A DNA stretch of 64,000 nucleotides. Origin: Sabellastarte sp. h YS-2021. Its lineage: Eukaryota; Annelida; Polychaeta; Sabellida; Sabellidae. How positions within the stretch are numbered: position 1 is the stretch's first letter; each line of letters begins with the position of its first letter. Of the stretch, positions 60,301 to 64,000 are shown in pieces. The translations under genes were made by a program, and so were the position numbers. A model generated the notes under the pieces. It had not been told where the DNA came from and did no database searches. It saw only the letters and a program-made list of their open reading frames with translations. The stretch is from contig OZ024933.1 of assembly GCA_964017235.1 (NCBI GenBank), positions 59,998,255-60,062,254 on the forward strand, read 5' to 3'.

Positions 60301-63300
60301 GACCTATAGCTCATGGCATAGCTGAGTAATAGCTACTTTTAGGTTATCACTGTTGAGTAAATCGCTTATAACTTGAAAACTATTGCATTTAGAGAATTTC
60401 GCATAAATATGTTATTCAGCTACTTTTGGGTCAGCTATAACATAGTAAAATTTCAGACCTGTAGCTCATGGCATAGCTGAGTAATAGCTACTTTTAGGTT
60501 ATCACTGTTGAGTAAATCACTTATAACTTGAAAAGTGTTGCATTTAGAGCATTTTGTTAAAATATGTTATTTAGCTACTTTTTTCATAGCTACAATATGG
60601 TGAGTAAGTTGGGTGTCTGTCTCAATAGCTAAGTGAGTAATAGCTACTTTTGGGCTTTTCAGTAACTTCCATCATGAGTAAAATCACTTGTAACTTAAAA
60701 ACTATTGCATTTAGAGAATTTCGTATAAATATGTTATTCAGCTACTTTTGGGCCAGCTATAACATAGTAAAATATCAGACCTGTAGCTCATGGCATAGCT
60801 GAGTAATAGCTACTTTTAGGTTATCACTGTTGAGTAAATCACTTATAACTTGAAAACTATTGCATTTAGAGTATTTTGTTTCAATATGTTATTCACCTAT
60901 TTTGGGGTCAGCTATAACATAGTGAAGTTTCAGACCTGTGGCTCATTTCATAGCTGAGTAATAGCTACTTTGAAGTTCTCACTGTTGAGTAAATCAGTTA
61001 TAATTGGAAAACTATTGCATTTACAGAAATTTGTGCAAATATGTTATTCAGCTACTTTTGGGTCAGCTATAACATAGTGAAATTATAGACCTATAGCTCA
61101 TGGCACAACTGAGCAATAGCTATTCTCAGGTACTGACTGTTGAGTAAATCAGCTATAACTTGAAAAATATTGCATTTGGAGTATTTTGTTAAAATATATT
61201 GTTCACCTACTTTTGGGTCAGCTATAACATAGTGAAATTACAGACCTATAGCTCATGGCATAGCTGAGCAATAGCTATTTTCAGGTTCTCACTATTGAGT
61301 AAATCAGTTGTAGCTTGAAAACTATTGCATTTACAGTAGTTTGCTTAAATATATTGTTCACCTACTTTTGGGTCAGCTATAACATAGTGAAATTACAGAC
61401 CTATAGCTCATGGCATAGCTGAGTAATAGCTACTTTTAGGTTATCACTGTTGAGTAAATCACTTATAACTTGAAAACTATTGCATTTAGAGTATTTTGTT
61501 TCAATATATTATTCACCTATTTTGGGGTCAGCTATAACATAGTGAAGTTTCAGACCTGTGGCTCATTTCATAGCTGAGTAATAGCTACTTTGAAGTTCTC
61601 ACTGTTGAGTAAATCAGTTATAATTGGAAAACTATTGCATTTACAGAAATTTGTGCAAATATGTTATTCAGCTACTTTTGGGTCAGCTATAACATAGTGA
61701 AATTATAGACCTATAGCTCATGGCACAACTGAGCAATAGCTATTCTCAGGTACTGACTGTTGAGTAAATCAGCTATAACTTGAAAAATATTGCATTTGGA
61801 GTATTTTGTTAAAATATATTGTTCACCTACTTTTGGGTCAGCTATAACATAGTGAAATTACAGACCTATAGCTCATGGCATAGCTGAGTAATAGCTACTT
61901 TTAGGTTATCACTGTTGAGTAAATCGCTTATAACTTGAAAACTATTGCATTTAGAGAATTTCGCATAAATATGTTATTCAGCTACTTTTGGGTCAGCTAT
62001 AACATAGTAAAATTTCAGACCTGTAGCTCATGGCATAGCTGAGTAATAGCTACTTTTAGGTTATCACTGTTGAGTAAATCACTTATAACTTGAAAAGTGT
62101 TGCATTTAGAGCATTTTGTTAAAATATGTTATTCAGCTACTTTTTTCATAGCTACAATATGGTGAGTAAGTTGGGTGTCTGTCTCAATAGCTAAGTGAGT
62201 AATAGCTACTTTTGGGCTTTTCAGTAACTTCCATCATGAGTAAAATCACTTGTAACTTAAAAACTATTGCATTTAGAGAATTTCGTATAAATATGTTATT
62301 CAGCTACTTTTGGGCCAGCTATAACATAGTAAAATTTCAGACCTGTAGCTCATGGCATAGCTGAGTAATAGCTACTTTTAGGTTATCACTGTTGAGTAAA
62401 TCACTTATAACTTGAAAACTATTGCATTTAGAGTATTTTGTTTCAATATATTATTCACCTATTTTGGGGTCAGCTATAACATAGTGAAGTTTCAGACCTG
62501 TGGCTCATTTCATAGCTGAGTAATAGCTACTTTGAAGTTCTCACTGTTGAGTAAATCAGTTATAATTGGAAAACTATTGCATTTACAGAAATTTGTGCAA
62601 ATATGTTATTCAGCTACTTTTGGGTCAGCTATAACATAGTGAAATTATAGACCTATAGCTCATGGCACAACTGAGCAATAGCTATTCTCAGGTACTGACT
62701 GTTGAGTAAATCAGCTATAACTTGAAAAATATTGCATTTGGAGTATTTTGTTAAAATATATTGTTCACCTACTTTTGGGTCAGCTATAACATAGTGAAAT
62801 TACAGACCTATAGCTCATGGCATAGCTGAGTAATAGCTACTTTTAGGTTATCACTGTTGAGTAAATCAGTTATAATTGGAAAACTATTGCATTTACAGAA
62901 ATTTGTGCAAATATGTTATTCAGCTACTTTTGGGTCAGCTATAACATAGTGAAATTATAGACCTATAGCTCATGGCACAACTGAGCAATAGCTATTCTCA
63001 GGTACTGACTGTTGAGTAAATCAGCTATAACTTGAAAAATATTGCATTTGGAGTATTTTGTTAAAATATATTGTTCACCTACTTTTGGGTCAGCTATAAC
63101 ATAGTGAAATTACAGACCTATAGCTCATGGCATAGCTGAGTAATAGCTACTTTTAGGTTATCACTGTTGAGTAAATCGCTTATAACTTGAAAACTATTGC
63201 ATTTAGAGAATTTCGTATAAATATGTTATTCAGCTACTTTTGGGTCAGCTATAACATAGTAAAATTTCAGACCTGTAGCTCATGGCATAGCTGAGTAATA

Positions 63301-64000
63301 GCTACTTTTAGGTTATCACTGTTGAGTAAATCACTTATAACTTGAAAAGTGTTGCATTTAGAGCATTTTGTTAAAATATGTTATTTAGCTACTTTTTTCA
63401 TAGCTACAATATGGTGAGTAAGTTGGGTGTCTGTCTCAATAGCTAAGTGAGTAATAGCTACTTTTGGGCTTTTCAGTAACTTCCATCATGAGTAAAATCA
63501 CTTGTAACTTAAAAACTATTGCATTTAGAGAATTTCGTATAAATATGTTATTCAGCTACTTTTGGGCCAGCTATAACATAGTAAAATATCAGACCTGTAG
63601 CTCATGGCATAGCTGAGTAATAGCTACTTTTAGGTTATCACTGTTGAGTAAATCAGCTATAACTTGAAAAATATTGCATTTGGAGTATTTTGTTAAAATA
63701 TATTGTTCACCTACTTTTGGGTCAGCTATAACATAGTGAAATTACAGACCTATAGCTCATGGCATAGCTGAGTAATAGCTACTTTTAGGTTATCACTGTT
63801 GAGTAAATCGCTTATAACTTGAAAACTATTGCATTTAGAGAATTTCGCATAAATATGTTATTCAGCTACTTTTGGGTCAGCTATAACATAGTAAAATTTC
63901 AGACCTGTAGCTCATGGCATAGCTGAGTAATAGCTACTTTTAGGTTATCACTGTTGAGTAAATCACTTATAACTTGAAAAGTGTTGCATTTAGAGCATTT
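54330..64000. repeat. Satellite array, monomer about 155 bp, with 3136-bp higher-order repeat
   Basis: About 60 head-to-tail monomers are present, with GTTATTCAGCTACTTTTGGG, AACATAGTGAAATT, CAGACCTGTAGCTCATGGCA, GAGTAATAGCTACTTTTAGG and AACTTGAAAACTATTGC blocks. The variant TTCGCAT lies at 55688, 57262, 58824, 60398, 61960 and 63844, alternating 1574 and 1562 bp, i.e. a 3136-bp unit of about 20 monomers. The variant GTTGTAGCTT at 58171 and 61307 is also 3136 bp apart. The last interval is 310 bp longer because of a two-monomer duplication near 62557-62866. No coding frame. The array continues past the window end. Confidence 0.96.

Noticed and set aside
52915-64000. Idea that a centromere-protein-like gene beside a higher-order satellite marks a centromere
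   Set aside because: The exon family name gives no evidence of location, the satellite begins as a mobile element, and no chromatin data are available.

Overview
This is a gene-poor, AT-rich, intron- and repeat-dominated stretch of an animal nuclear genome. A marine invertebrate, most likely a bivalve mollusc, is my best guess. The evidence is spliced exons with metazoan-type boundaries, an intact DIRS-like tyrosine-recombinase retrotransposon, LINE remnants, 5S-derived short elements, and many Helitron-like non-autonomous elements with internal tandem repeats of about 130-175 bp, a style well known from oysters and clams. No prokaryotic genes, CRISPR arrays or operons are present. The taxon is inference; the sequence classes are read directly. 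Layout: 1-6184 is a satellite block: about 170-bp repeats flank roughly 37 monomers of about 133 bp, and it ends in a Helitron-like CTAG terminus. 7310-8470 and 15900-17045 are two copies of one dispersed element carrying a 146-bp array; the first holds an inserted LINE 3' fragment. On the minus strand, 18115-17966 and 10891-10747 are the first two coding exons of a calmodulin-like gene with a 7-kb repeat-filled intron; its C-terminal exons are not visible here. 19390-21720 holds two further tandem arrays. 30528-31048 is a decayed LINE reverse-transcriptase fragment. 35609-37286 is a well-delimited Helitron2/Helentron-like element inserted into an older dispersed repeat. 39005-46677 is a second Helitron-like element split by a complete 6260-bp DIRS-like element (39759-46018). 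51108-52367 is a third tandem-repeat element. 52915-53021 is one plus-strand exon of a CENP-V/GFA-domain gene. 53958-64000 starts as a Helitron-like 5' end and runs into a 155-bp satellite with a 3136-bp higher-order period that leaves the window. The only complete autonomous coding system is the DIRS-like element: gag, then reverse transcriptase/RNase H with a methyltransferase-like tail, then tyrosine recombinase, in overlapping frames. It lies between perfect 139-bp inverted terminal repeats, and a 104-nt internal complementary region matches both termini exactly. That region and the reconstructed empty site give the same two end points, with no target duplication. The two edge satellites share a recognisable ancestral core although they differ in monomer length.
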